Positions 18,883 through 26,369 are shown, numbered from the stretch's first letter. The stretch: 64,000 nucleotides of DNA from Nocardia anocheti (GCF_029675105.1 NZ_JAQQFV010000007.1:124001-188000), one strand, 5' to 3'. Made by a program: numbers and translations. The notes: generated by a model not told the origin, from the sequence alone.

Positions 18883-20073
18883 TCACCCCAGCACACCCGG
18901 CATTCGGCCGGGACCGTCGATTTCGGCCGGACGCGACCACTCCCGGGGCGGCCGCGTGACCTGGCCCGCGACCAGCACCAGCCCCGTCGGCCGGTCCACG
19001 GCCAGGAAGCCGAACGGACGATCGATCCGCACCGAGGTGATGGTCGACATCGTCGGCTGCGGAACGCCGCCCGGCGTCATCGCCACCGCGCTGACGGCGG
19101 CCGCTTCGAACCCGGCGGCGTCGAACCGCGCGACCACTTCCTGCGCGGCCGCGTCGAGCGCGACCGGCTGCACCGCGAGGCCAGGGAAATGCCCCCGGGT
19201 CGTGTCCCGCGCCGCGGTGAGACCGAACAGTGCCGCACGGGCGAAAAGATCGTGCTTCGCGCGGACTTCGAACGGCGGAAGCGTGAGATACACGGCGTCG
19301 CCACCGAAGACCTCGCGCCGCTCCACCGCGAGACAGAGTGCGACGGTACCCGGTGCCGGATCGGTACGGACCGCCAGAGCCCCGTCCAGTGCCGCGAGGC
19401 CCGCGTCGAGTGCCCGCGCGGGCCCGTCGGCGCTGATCAACAGGTGGACATCGAGCTCACCACGGCCGCGCACGACCACGCGGGTGACCGTGTCGTCGAG
19501 GACGGACACCGAACCGTCCGGGTAGCTCCGGCGGTACAGACCCGGGCCCCGATGTCCTTGCCACGGGCCGGTTTCCGGCGTGAACAGCACCTCGTCGAAC
19601 TGCTTCGCCCATCGCGTGCGCGCGAGTAGCGCGGTGGCCAGGGCGAACAGCGTGCGCTCGGTGATCGGCACCGGGAACTTCTCGATCAGCCCGTCGGTAT
19701 GGTCGCGTGCCCACGCGTCCAACTGTGCCGAGCCGCGCAGGGTGCCCACCGTTCCCGCGGGCATACTGCGCACCCATTCCTCGCGCAGGGGCAGCTCCGG
19801 CCGCACCCACGCCCCGATCGCCGTCGTCACCTCCCGCGACGCGTCGAGCGTCTTCAGCAACTCCAGCCCCGCGGCGTGCGCGTACTCGGCCGGAACACCG
19901 GCTGCCGCAACCAGTTCCGCGCGCGTGGGCCCCTCCGCGCACCCCGCCAGAATCGCGAGCAACGGCCACACCCCCGCCGCCGACACCACCGTGTCCTCGC
20001 CCCCGAACGTCGCGCACCACCGCGCCGTCAGCGCATTGGCCGAGCGGACGTGCGGCATCAATGGACTCCCCAT
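18883..20073 (-). CDS. Serpin-family protein (bacterial, probably cytoplasmic)
   Basis: A 396-residue member of the serine protease inhibitor (serpin) fold. Evidence: the N-terminal VVSAAGVWPLLAILA and TRAELVAAAG helices, the breach/hinge segment AAGFEAAAVSAVAM (about residues 319-332), a short reactive-centre loop (TPGGVPQPTMSTIT), and the C-terminal signature RIDRPFGFLAVDRPTGLVLV ending in GQVTRP. The Ala-rich hinge is the kind found in inhibitory serpins. There is no signal peptide, so any target should be intracellular unless another route exists. ATG 20073 has AGGATC upstream. It shares strand and about 110 nt spacing with the NERD gene downstream. Confidence 0.85.
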   Translation of the reverse strand: MGSPLMPHVRSANALTARWCATFGGEDTVVSAAGVWPLLAILAGCAEGPTRAELVAAAGVPAEYAHAAGLELLKTLDASREVTTAIGAWVRPELPLREEWVRSMPAGTVGTLRGSAQLDAWARDHTDGLIEKFPVPITERTLFALATALLARTRWAKQFDEVLFTPETGPWQGHRGPGLYRRSYPDGSVSVLDDTVTRVVVRGRGELDVHLLISADGPARALDAGLAALDGALAVRTDPAPGTVALCLAVERREVFGGDAVYLTLPPFEVRAKHDLFARAALFGLTAARDTTRGHFPGLAVQPVALDAAAQEVVARFDAAGFEAAAVSAVAMTPGGVPQPTMSTITSVRIDRPFGFLAVDRPTGLVLVAGQVTRPPREWSRPAEIDGPGRMPGVLG

Positions 20074-20137
20074 GTCCCGGATCCTACGGCCAGGCACCGA
20101 CATCCGGCCTGTCGTGGCCTGACCGGGCGAATCCGGA

Positions 20138-21103
20138 TCAGGGCCGCAACAGCACCGCGCCCGACGCGCGTCGATCTTCCAGCCTGCGGTGAGCCCGATC
20201 GGCCTCCGCCAACGGCAGCACCGTGTCCACGACCGGAGCCAGCCTTCCGTCGACCACCGCCGCCAGTGCGGCCGACCGCTGCGCGGCGACCTCGGCGAGC
20301 CAGGCGGTTCCCGCGCAACCGGTGAGGGTGAGGCCACGCAGGATCAGGTCCGTCGCCGTGAGCTGGGCGGGTGCGCCGGTGAGCCAGCCGTAGCTGAGGA
20401 TGCGGCCGCGCAGGGGAGTGATCAGGTCCAGCAGCGGGGTCACCGAATCGCCGCCGAGAGAATCGAAGACGACGTCGATCGTGCCACCCGCGAGGACCTC
20501 GGGCAGCTGCTCCGCCCAGTCGGGAACGGAGTGGTCGAGGACCGCGTGGGCGCCGTGCTCGCGGGCGAGCGCGATCTTCTCCGGGCCGCCCGCCGTGCCG
20601 ATCACCCGCGCGCCCGCCGCCGCGCAGAGCCGGGTGAGGTAGCTGCCGATGCCGGTCGCGGCCGCCTCGATCAGGACGGTCTCACCCGCGTCGACCCGGG
20701 CGGCAGCCAGTAGCGCCAAGGTCACCGAGCCCGGCATGAGGGCGGCGGCCGCCTGCTCGGTGTCGAGTCCGTCCGGGATGACGGTCACCGAATCCGCGTC
20801 GACGGCAACGTATTCGGCGTACGCACCGAATCCGCTGGTCGAGGCCACCACGCGCGCTCCGCGCACCGACGGATCGACAGCGTCGCCGATTTCCTCGACG
20901 ACGCCCGCTGCCTGGAATCCGAACACCGCGGGCAGCGGCGCGGGGGACGGGAACGCGCCCGAGCGCACCTTGGTCTCGGGAAACAGCACGGGAATCGCCT
21001 CGGCGCGCACGAGCACCTGCTCCGCGCCCGGACGGGGCCGCTCGACCTCCTCGGCGACCAGCACCTCGGGCCCGCCGGTCGCGGTCATTACGATTGCCTG
21101 CAT
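20138..21103 (-). CDS. NADPH:quinone reductase-like zinc-independent oxidoreductase (MDR family)
   Basis: A 321-residue medium-chain dehydrogenase/reductase of the quinone oxidoreductase branch. It has the GroES-like N-domain (VFGFQAAGVVEEIGDAV) and a Rossmann domain with the NADPH-binding loop AAATGIGSYLTRL; the structural and catalytic zinc cysteines are absent. Likely reduces quinones or enones. It is transcribed divergently from a TetR-type gene across a 104-nt spacer holding a paired operator and a good promoter (TTGACA-N17-TATCGT on the minus strand), which suggests ligand-responsive control. Confidence 0.88.
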   Translation of the reverse strand: MQAIVMTATGGPEVLVAEEVERPRPGAEQVLVRAEAIPVLFPETKVRSGAFPSPAPLPAVFGFQAAGVVEEIGDAVDPSVRGARVVASTSGFGAYAEYVAVDADSVTVIPDGLDTEQAAAALMPGSVTLALLAAARVDAGETVLIEAAATGIGSYLTRLCAAAGARVIGTAGGPEKIALAREHGAHAVLDHSVPDWAEQLPEVLAGGTIDVVFDSLGGDSVTPLLDLITPLRGRILSYGWLTGAPAQLTATDLILRGLTLTGCAGTAWLAEVAAQRSAALAAVVDGRLAPVVDTVLPLAEADRAHRRLEDRRASGAVLLRP

Positions 21104-21114
21104 CAGAACTTCAT

Positions 21115-21176
21115 AAGTTGACTGTCGGTCCAGATATTGTCACGACGACGATATGGACCGGCGGTCAACTTGTCAA
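21115..21176. promoter_or_regulatory. Paired TetR-type operator overlapping the oxidoreductase promoter
   Basis: Two inverted copies of a 15-bp partial palindrome, TTGACTGTCGGTCCA (21118-21132) and TGGACCGGCGGTCAA (21154-21168), form an 18-bp-arm dyad centred at 21143 (16 of 18 positions match). On the minus strand TTGACA (21176-21171), a 17-bp spacer and TATCGT (21153-21148) form a near-consensus promoter for the oxidoreductase that lies inside the dyad. The layout predicts repression by the adjacent TetR protein. Confidence 0.7.
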
Positions 21177-21207
21177 CGGATCGGCGGCTGCCGGGAAAGC
21201 GGGTGTG

Positions 21208-21783
21208 ATGACCGGGCGCCGTCCCACCGAACGTGCCGATGCCGCGCGCAACCGGCGCGCGATCCTCGACGCGACTGCCGCGCTGCTGGCCGAACACGGT
21301 GCCGCCGGGGTGACGATGGACCGCGTCGCCGCCGCCGCGGGCGTCGGCAAGGGCACGATCTTCCACCGGTTCGGCAGCCGGTCCGGGCTGCTCTACGAGC
21401 TCGTCGCGGAGGGGGCGATCGCGCTGATGAACGCGGTCACCGACGGTCCGCCACCGCTGGGGCCCGGGGCCGCGGCCGACGAGCGGCTGCTGGCGTTCTT
21501 CGACGCGATCACCCGTCTGTTCACCGACGACGTGGAACTCATCGCCGCCTATCAGGCCATGCCCCCGCATCCGCGCAGCGCCGAATTCCACGCCTTCTGG
21601 GCCGAGCACATCGCCACGCTGCTGCGTGAGGTGCGTCCGGACATCGACGCGGACGTCGTCGGCGCGCTGCTGCTGTCCGCGGTCGGCGGGGAGGCCGGTC
21701 AGCGGCTGGCCAGGGCGGGGGAGGGCGACCGTTTGCGCGCGGCCGTGCGCGCCATGGTCGGTTCGGTGTTGCGGGCGGGGTGA
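21208..21783 (+). CDS. TetR/AcrR-family transcriptional regulator
   Basis: A 191-residue repressor-type protein. Residues 8-60 form the TetR helix-turn-helix domain (ARNRRAILDATAALLAEHG, then GVTMDRVAAAAGVGKGTIFH, RFGSRSGLLYEL). The rest is a helical ligand-binding domain of the SbtR/LfrR-like length. ATG 21208 has GGGAAAG upstream; GTG 21205 directly precedes it and is a minor alternative. It is divergent from the quinone reductase gene and probably controls it and itself through the intervening operator pair. The effector is unknown. Confidence 0.9.
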   Translation: MTGRRPTERADAARNRRAILDATAALLAEHGAAGVTMDRVAAAAGVGKGTIFHRFGSRSGLLYELVAEGAIALMNAVTDGPPPLGPGAAADERLLAFFDAITRLFTDDVELIAAYQAMPPHPRSAEFHAFWAEHIATLLREVRPDIDADVVGALLLSAVGGEAGQRLARAGEGDRLRAAVRAMVGSVLRAG

Positions 21784-21785
21784 AC

Positions 21786-22409
21786 TCAGCGCACGTTGCG
21801 CGGTCGGAACTGGATGCTGATACGCGGCCCCACCGGGCGCGTGGTCTTGGGTACCGCGTGTTCCCAGGTGCGTTGACACGCGCCACCCATGACGAGTAGA
21901 TCACCGTGTCCGGCGGTGAAGCGCACGCTGGCGCCACCGCCGCGCGGGCGCAGCAGCAGGGAGCGCGCGGCGCCGACCGACACGATCGCGACCATGGTGT
22001 CGGTGGTGGCACCGCGACCGATGGTGTCACCGTGCCAGGCCACGCTGTCGCGACCGTCGCGATAGAAACACAGCCCCGCGGTGCGGAACGGTTCGCCCAG
22101 CTCCGCGGCGTAATACGCGCTGAGCGCGTCACGCGCGGCGACCAGAATGCGGTCCGGCAGCGGATCGTTCTCGCCGTAGAACGAGACCAGCCGGGGAACG
22201 TCGACCACCCGGTCGTACATCGGCCTGCGCTCCGCATGCCACGGCACCCGCTCGGCCAGCCGCTCGAACACCGTGCTCGCGCCACCGAGCCAACCGGGCA
22301 ACACATCCACCCAGGCGTTCGCGTCGAGCGGTGTACGCCGGATCGCCTCGATCGGACCCAACGCCACCGCGTCACCGTCGAACAGTGAACCTTGCAGGGG
22401 CAGCGACAT
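21786..22409 (-). CDS. alkB: AlkB-family alpha-ketoglutarate-dependent dioxygenase
   Basis: Fe(II)/2-oxoglutarate dioxygenase of the AlkB family, expected to reverse alkylation damage (1-methyladenine, 3-methylcytosine) in nucleic acids. In 207 residues the iron triad is visible as His126 and Asp128 in WHGDTIG and His184 in TWEHAVP, with 2-oxoglutarate-binding Arg196 in PRISIQFR. The product begins MSLPLQGSLF. A TAGACT -10 box ends 7 nt before ATG 22409 (leaderless), and a LexA-type box lies over the -35 position, so damage induction is predicted. It converges on the TetR gene with a 2-nt gap. Confidence 0.92.
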   Translation of the reverse strand: MSLPLQGSLFDGDAVALGPIEAIRRTPLDANAWVDVLPGWLGGASTVFERLAERVPWHAERRPMYDRVVDVPRLVSFYGENDPLPDRILVAARDALSAYYAAELGEPFRTAGLCFYRDGRDSVAWHGDTIGRGATTDTMVAIVSVGAARSLLLRPRGGGASVRFTAGHGDLLVMGGACQRTWEHAVPKTTRPVGPRISIQFRPRNVR

Positions 22410-22432
22410 GCAGGCCAGTCTAGCGCGCTTAT

Positions 22433-22448
22433 TCGAACATGTGTTCGG
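22433..22448. promoter_or_regulatory. LexA (SOS) box upstream of alkB
   Basis: TCGAACATGTGTTCGG matches the actinobacterial LexA consensus TCGAAC-N4-GTTCGA at 11 of 12 defined positions. It is centred 31 nt upstream of the alkB start and overlaps the expected -35 region of a promoter whose -10 is TAGACT (22422-22417, minus strand). Confidence 0.75.
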
Positions 22449-22477
22449 ATGGTGCCCCTCTGGTGTGGCCGTCGCCG

Positions 22478-22999
22478 TTACTCGGTCGCTACTTCTCGCA
22501 ATCGGGCGGCAACCGCGACATCGAGTCTGTCGATGGCGTCGTCGTACTGGTCGCGGTCGAACAGGAACGGGCCGAACGCGGTGTAGTCGCGAGTGGTGCG
22601 GAAGGGCTGTTCGAAGCTGTCCCACACGACCAGGTCGCCGGTCAGGCTTATTCGGGCCAACAGCGGCCAGCAACCCACCACCCCACAGCTGCACGCGAGC
22701 ACGGGGGTTTTCTGGTCGCTGGTGAGGCCGGAGGAGCCGTGGAAAAGGGCTGTCGCTGAATGGAACCGGAAGAATTCAGGGATGACGCCGCCGTACGCGT
22801 CCCCTGCGGGCTGCATGCCAGCGTGGACTTCGAAGGTGTCGATGAGATCGGTGAGGGGAATGGTGTCGATGCGCGGCAATATCTGGTGGACATCGGTCCG
22901 TCCGGGCGGTCCCGGCCGATAGTCGAACGAGATCCTGCTGGTGCCGCTCGAGGCTGCGCGCGCACGACGGCGGGCGCCGGGAGCTCGTCCGGGGTTCAC
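22478..22999 (-). CDS. Conserved hypothetical protein with CxCGxxGCW motif
   Basis: A 173-residue cytoplasmic protein I do not recognise as a named family. It has an Arg-rich leader, a ligand-like YRPGPPGRTDVHQILPRID region, then the striking ACSCGVVGCWPLLARI segment followed by DLVVWDSFEQPFR and GPFLFDRDQYDDAIDRL. Three closely spaced cysteines could bind a metal or form a redox site; this is inference. GTG 22999 is the longest plausible start. It lies 68 nt before alkB on the same strand, but the LexA box and alkB promoter lie between them. Confidence 0.6.
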   Translation of the reverse strand: MNPGRAPGARRRARAASSGTSRISFDYRPGPPGRTDVHQILPRIDTIPLTDLIDTFEVHAGMQPAGDAYGGVIPEFFRFHSATALFHGSSGLTSDQKTPVLACSCGVVGCWPLLARISLTGDLVVWDSFEQPFRTTRDYTAFGPFLFDRDQYDDAIDRLDVAVAARLREVATE

Positions 23000-23086
23000 C
23001 GGCTGAGGCGCATTACGCCCTTCTCAGTGGAAAGAATCACGGCGTCACCGTATCCCGCCACTCGCCGATCACCCAATGGTGTGGCC

Positions 23087-23117
23087 TTGACCCTCACGTG
23101 GCGTCAGGGGCGACGAT
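23087..23117 (+). promoter_or_regulatory. MerR-type promoter with 19-bp spacer and dyad
   Basis: TTGACC (23087-23092) and GACGAT (23112-23117) are separated by 19 bp, the over-long spacing typical of MerR-activated promoters. A dyad, CCCTCACG-TGG-CGTCAGGG (23091-23109, arms 7 of 8 complementary), is centred in the spacer. The expected transcription start falls on or next to ATG 23125 of the VOC gene. The TipA-like MerR regulator is the second gene of the same unit. Confidence 0.65.
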
Positions 23118-23124
23118 GCCTGGC

Positions 23125-23622
23125 ATGACCGACACATTCCCCGCTTTCGGCATCAGCCCGGTTCCCGTGCCGGGCCCCGACACCGTCGCTCCGGACCTCT
23201 TTCGTGGCATCTACGGCATGCCGATGTTCGTCACCGTGCCGACCACCGACCTCGATGTCTCGGTCGACTTCTGGTCGCGGGGACTGGGGTTCTTCGATCT
23301 GTTCTCGGTGCCCGGGCAGGTGACGCACCTGCGGCGGTGGGCCTTTCAGGATGTCCTGCTCGTGCCGGGGGAACGGCAGGCCGACAGCGCGCTGACGGTC
23401 AGCTTCTCCTGTGTGCTCGGCGAGATCCACGCCATCGCCGCGGCGTGTGAATCGCTCGTGCCGGGGTGTACGGCCGGGCCGCGGTCGATGCCGTGGGGTT
23501 CGCTGGAACTCGAGGTCCGGACGCCGGAGAACGTGCGGGTGATCATGACGGCGGCCCGCGCCTACGACCCGGACAGCGCCGCGGCCGCGCATCTGCGGTC
23601 GATCGGTATCGAGGCGCCGTGA
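23125..23622 (+). CDS. VOC (glyoxalase/bleomycin-resistance) family protein
   Basis: A 165-residue protein of the vicinal-oxygen-chelate fold, a family that includes glyoxalases, dioxygenases and antibiotic-sequestering proteins. It shows two beta-alpha-beta modules: PMFVTVPTTDLDVSVDFWSRGLGFFDLF and, later, WGSLELEVRTPENVRVIMT. Metal ligands are not obvious, so binding rather than catalysis is possible. ATG 23125 is chosen because the preceding MerR-type promoter would start transcription at about that base; ATG 23116 overlaps the -10 box. Its stop abuts the MerR/TipA-like gene. Confidence 0.8.
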   Translation: MTDTFPAFGISPVPVPGPDTVAPDLFRGIYGMPMFVTVPTTDLDVSVDFWSRGLGFFDLFSVPGQVTHLRRWAFQDVLLVPGERQADSALTVSFSCVLGEIHAIAAACESLVPGCTAGPRSMPWGSLELEVRTPENVRVIMTAARAYDPDSAAAAHLRSIGIEAP

Positions 23623-23651
23623 CGCGGGTCGGGCACGGCACACTGGGGGCC

Positions 23652-24446
23652 GTGCCCGAACTCGATCGCCGGACGGTGGGCGCCGCGGCCGCACTGCTCG
23701 GCGTCACCGTTCGCACCCTGCACCACTGGGACGCCATCGGCCTGGTCCGCCCGTCCGAGCGCACCCCCGCGGGCTATCGGCTCTACACCGTCGCCGATCT
23801 CGCCCGAGGCCAGCGCGTGCTCGTCTACCGCGAGCTCGGCGTGGCACTCGACGAGATCGGCGCGCTGCTCGACGCGTCCACGGACGCGGGCCTGGCCACG
23901 CTGCGTGCTCAACGCGCGCGGCTGGGCACCCGGATCGCTCGGCTCCAGCGCATGGCCGCCGCCGTCGACCGGATGATCGAGGCGGGACACTCCGGCATCG
24001 CGCTGACCGACGAGGAACAGATCGCCCTGTTCGGCCCACACTGGCAACCCGCCTGGGTCGACCAGGCCCGCGCGCGCTGGGGCGACACCGCCGCGTGGGC
24101 CCAGTACGCCGAACGCGCCGAGGGCCGGACGCGCGCGGAATGGGAACGGATCACCGCGGCGACCGAGGCCCTGCACGCCGACCTCACCGCCGCGTTCCGC
24201 TCCGGCCTGCACCCCGGCACCCCCGAGGCGAACACCCTGGCCGAACGACACCGCGACTCCTTCACCCCGTACTTCGACTGCACGCACGCCATGCACGTCT
24301 GCCTCGCCCGCGGCTACCTCGACGACCCCGGCTACACCGACTTCTACGACGCCCTGGCACCGGGCTTCACCCCGTGGCTCCACGACGTCATCACCGCCAA
24401 CGCCCTGGCCCACGGCGTCGACCCCGCCACAGCGACCTGGGACTGA
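23652..24446 (+). CDS. MerR-family regulator with TipAS-type ligand domain
   Basis: A 264-residue MerR regulator. Residues 1-75 are the winged-helix DNA-binding domain (GVTVRTLHHWDAIGLV, ERTPAGYRLYTVADLAR, YRELGVALDEIGALLD). A dimerisation helix follows (IARLQRMAAAVDRMIEAG), then a C-terminal TipAS-like domain including FDCTHAMHVCLARGYL and ending AILAN-like ITANALAHGVD. TipA of Streptomyces senses thiopeptide antibiotics through this domain; the Cys in FDC lies where the TipA reactive Cys region is expected. GTG 23652 fits family length; GTG 23619, overlapping the VOC stop (GTGA), would add 11 residues. Confidence 0.88.
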   Translation: MPELDRRTVGAAAALLGVTVRTLHHWDAIGLVRPSERTPAGYRLYTVADLARGQRVLVYRELGVALDEIGALLDASTDAGLATLRAQRARLGTRIARLQRMAAAVDRMIEAGHSGIALTDEEQIALFGPHWQPAWVDQARARWGDTAAWAQYAERAEGRTRAEWERITAATEALHADLTAAFRSGLHPGTPEANTLAERHRDSFTPYFDCTHAMHVCLARGYLDDPGYTDFYDALAPGFTPWLHDVITANALAHGVDPATATWD

Positions 24447-24695
24447 CGACGGCGCTCGCGGTCAACCGGAAACCCGGGATGTCGCCGGTGCGCCCGTCGG
24501 GCACACAGGGTGGTGAGCCCGACGGGCACAGGGCGGTGAATGTGGTCACCCACCCTCACGGCGCACACCCGGCAGCTGACCGGGCCAAGGCCGGAAATTC
24601 CCACGCTTCCAGGGCGTTCGGTCGCGGAGGTGATCATCACCGCACACCCCACCCCCGAACCACCCCGCGTGGTGGCGCTCACAGGCGACGCCACC
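24447..24695. other. Intergenic spacer between TipA-like gene and the pyr promoter
   Basis: No convincing gene was found on either strand. The region holds the hairpin listed separately at 24492-24527; the remainder shows no clear repeat or promoter other than the pyrR promoter that begins at its right edge. Confidence 0.6.
24492..24527 (+). terminator. Hairpin downstream of the VOC/MerR unit
   Basis: GCCCGTCGGGC (24492-24502) and its exact complement GCCCGACGGGC (24517-24527) enclose a 14-nt loop, 46 nt after the MerR-family stop codon. It probably insulates the pyr operon. Confidence 0.6.
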
Positions 24696-24786
24696 TGGTC
24701 AAAGTGCCCGCTGAGCGCTGATAAGCTGTCTGGCGAGTTAGGCATCCTTTAACGGACCGTCCGGTGAGGCGGGGAAGGAGGTCGGC
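24696..24786 (+). promoter_or_regulatory. pyr operon promoter and PyrR-binding leader hairpin
   Basis: A likely promoter is TGGTCA (24696-24701), 17-bp spacer, TGATAA (24719-24724). The leader contains TCCGGTGAGGC at 24760-24770, an exact match to the core of the PyrR-binding loop (UCCNGNGAGGY), flanked by CCG and CGGGG that can form the stem. The Shine-Dalgarno AAGGAGG (24775-24781) follows directly. In mycobacteria PyrR represses translation through such a loop at the ribosome-binding site; the same mechanism is inferred here. Confidence 0.8.
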
Positions 24787-25419
24787 ATGGCTGTGCCCGA
24801 ACGGGCGGCCAGATCCGGCGCAGGCGAAACATCGCAGCGGCACACCCCGGAGTGGGTGGCAGGCGGCCGCGAACTGCTGTCGCCGTCGGATGTGCAGCGC
24901 ACCATCGCGCGCATCGCGCACCAGATCATCGAGAAGACCGCCCTGGATTCCGGCGACGCCGACGCACCACGGGTGGTTCTCATGGGCATCCCGACCCGCG
25001 GCACCACCCTGGCCAACCGGCTCGCCGCCAAGATCGAGGAATTCTCCGGTGTCCGGCCCGCACTCGGGTCCCTCGACATCACCCTCTACCGCGACGACCT
25101 GCGCAGCCGTCCGCACCGCCCGCTCGAGCGCACCTCGGTGCCCGACGGCGGCATCGAGAACGCGCTGGTGGTGCTCGTCGACGACGTACTGTTCTCCGGC
25201 CGCACCGTCCGCTCGGCTCTCGACGGCCTGCGCGACCTCGGCCGCCCCCGCGCCGTCCAGCTGGCCGTACTCATCGACCGCGGACACCGCGAACTGCCGA
25301 TCCGCGCCGACTACGTGGGCAAGAACGTGCCCACCTCGCGTGCCGAGGACATCTCGGTGCTGCTGAGCGAACACGACGGCCACGACGGTGTGTACCTGCA
25401 TCAGGAGGCTCAGTCGTGA
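24787..25419 (+). CDS. pyrR: Bifunctional pyr operon regulator / uracil phosphoribosyltransferase
   Basis: RNA-binding regulator of pyrimidine biosynthesis with a phosphoribosyltransferase fold; with UMP bound it represses pyr expression. The 210-residue protein has a 28-residue Ala/Gly leader, then VLMGIPTRGTTLANRLA, SLDITLYRDDL, the PRPP-binding loop ALVVLVDDVLFSGRTVRSAL and LVDRGHRELPIRADYVGKN-like LIDRGHRELPIRADY. It heads the UMP operon and overlaps pyrB by 4 nt (GTGA). A perfect PyrR-loop core lies in its own leader, so autoregulation is expected. Confidence 0.96.
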   Translation: MAVPERAARSGAGETSQRHTPEWVAGGRELLSPSDVQRTIARIAHQIIEKTALDSGDADAPRVVLMGIPTRGTTLANRLAAKIEEFSGVRPALGSLDITLYRDDLRSRPHRPLERTSVPDGGIENALVVLVDDVLFSGRTVRSALDGLRDLGRPRAVQLAVLIDRGHRELPIRADYVGKNVPTSRAEDISVLLSEHDGHDGVYLHQEAQS

Positions 25420-26369
25420 AGCATCTGTTGACGGTCGCCGATCTCGATCGCGGCGCCGCCACCGAACTCCTCGACGAGGCCGAGCGCTTCGAACAGGCCC
25501 TGCTGGGCCGCGAGGTGAAGAAACTGCCGACCCTGCGCGGCCGCACCGTGATGACGGTGTTCTACGAGAACTCCACCCGCACCCGGGTGTCGTTCGAGGT
25601 CGCGGGCAAGTGGATGAGCGCCGACGTGATCAATGTGAGCGCGTCGAGTTCCTCGGTGTCCAAGGGCGAATCGCTGCGCGACACCGCGCTCACCCTGCAC
25701 GCCGCCGGTGCCGACGCGCTGATCGTGCGGCATCCGGCCTCGGGCGCCGCGCACCAGATCGCGCGCTGGATGGAACAGTGGGCGCGCGAGGAGAACCGCG
25801 CCGCGCCCTCGATCATCAACGCCGGTGACGGCACCCACCAGCACCCCACCCAGGCGCTGCTCGACGCGCTGACCCTGCGTCAGCGCCTCGGTGACATCGA
25901 GGGCAAGCGGATCGTGCTGGTCGGTGACATCCTGCACAGCCGGGTCGCCCGCTCGAACGTGGTGCTGCTGAACACTCTCGGCGCCGAGGTGGTGCTGGTC
26001 GCGCCGCGCACCCTGCTGCCGGTGGGTGTCGACGCGTGGCCGTGCCGGATCGCCACCTCGCTGGACGCGGAACTGCCCGGCGCCGACGCGGTGATGATGC
26101 TGCGCGTGCAGGCCGAGCGGATGAACGGCGGCTTCTTCCCGTCGGCGCGCGAATACTCGATCAACTACGGACTGTCCGAGCGCAGGCTGGCCCTGCTCGG
26201 TGACGACGCCGTGGTGCTGCACCCCGGTCCGATGCTGCGCGGTATGGAGATCGCCTCGGCGGTCGCCGATTCACCGAAAGCGGCGGTGCTGCAGCAGGTC
26301 TCGAACGGAGTGCACATGCGGATGGCCGTGTTGTTCCGGCTGCTCGTGGGCCAGGAGGAAACGGTATGA
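25416..26369 (+). CDS. pyrB: Aspartate carbamoyltransferase catalytic chain
   Basis: Condenses carbamoyl phosphate with aspartate in the committed step of pyrimidine synthesis. The 317-residue chain has the carbamoyl-phosphate site FYENSTRTRVSFE, the mobile SSSSVSKGESLRDT loop, the active-site HPASGAAHQIA, GDGTHQHPTQALLDALT, and the aspartate-side HPGPMLRG. No regulatory subunit gene (pyrI) is adjacent, as is normal in actinobacteria. GTG 25416 follows AGGAGG and overlaps the pyrR stop; its own stop overlaps pyrC by 4 nt. Confidence 0.97.
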   Translation: MKHLLTVADLDRGAATELLDEAERFEQALLGREVKKLPTLRGRTVMTVFYENSTRTRVSFEVAGKWMSADVINVSASSSSVSKGESLRDTALTLHAAGADALIVRHPASGAAHQIARWMEQWAREENRAAPSIINAGDGTHQHPTQALLDALTLRQRLGDIEGKRIVLVGDILHSRVARSNVVLLNTLGAEVVLVAPRTLLPVGVDAWPCRIATSLDAELPGADAVMMLRVQAERMNGGFFPSAREYSINYGLSERRLALLGDDAVVLHPGPMLRGMEIASAVADSPKAAVLQQVSNGVHMRMAVLFRLLVGQEETV

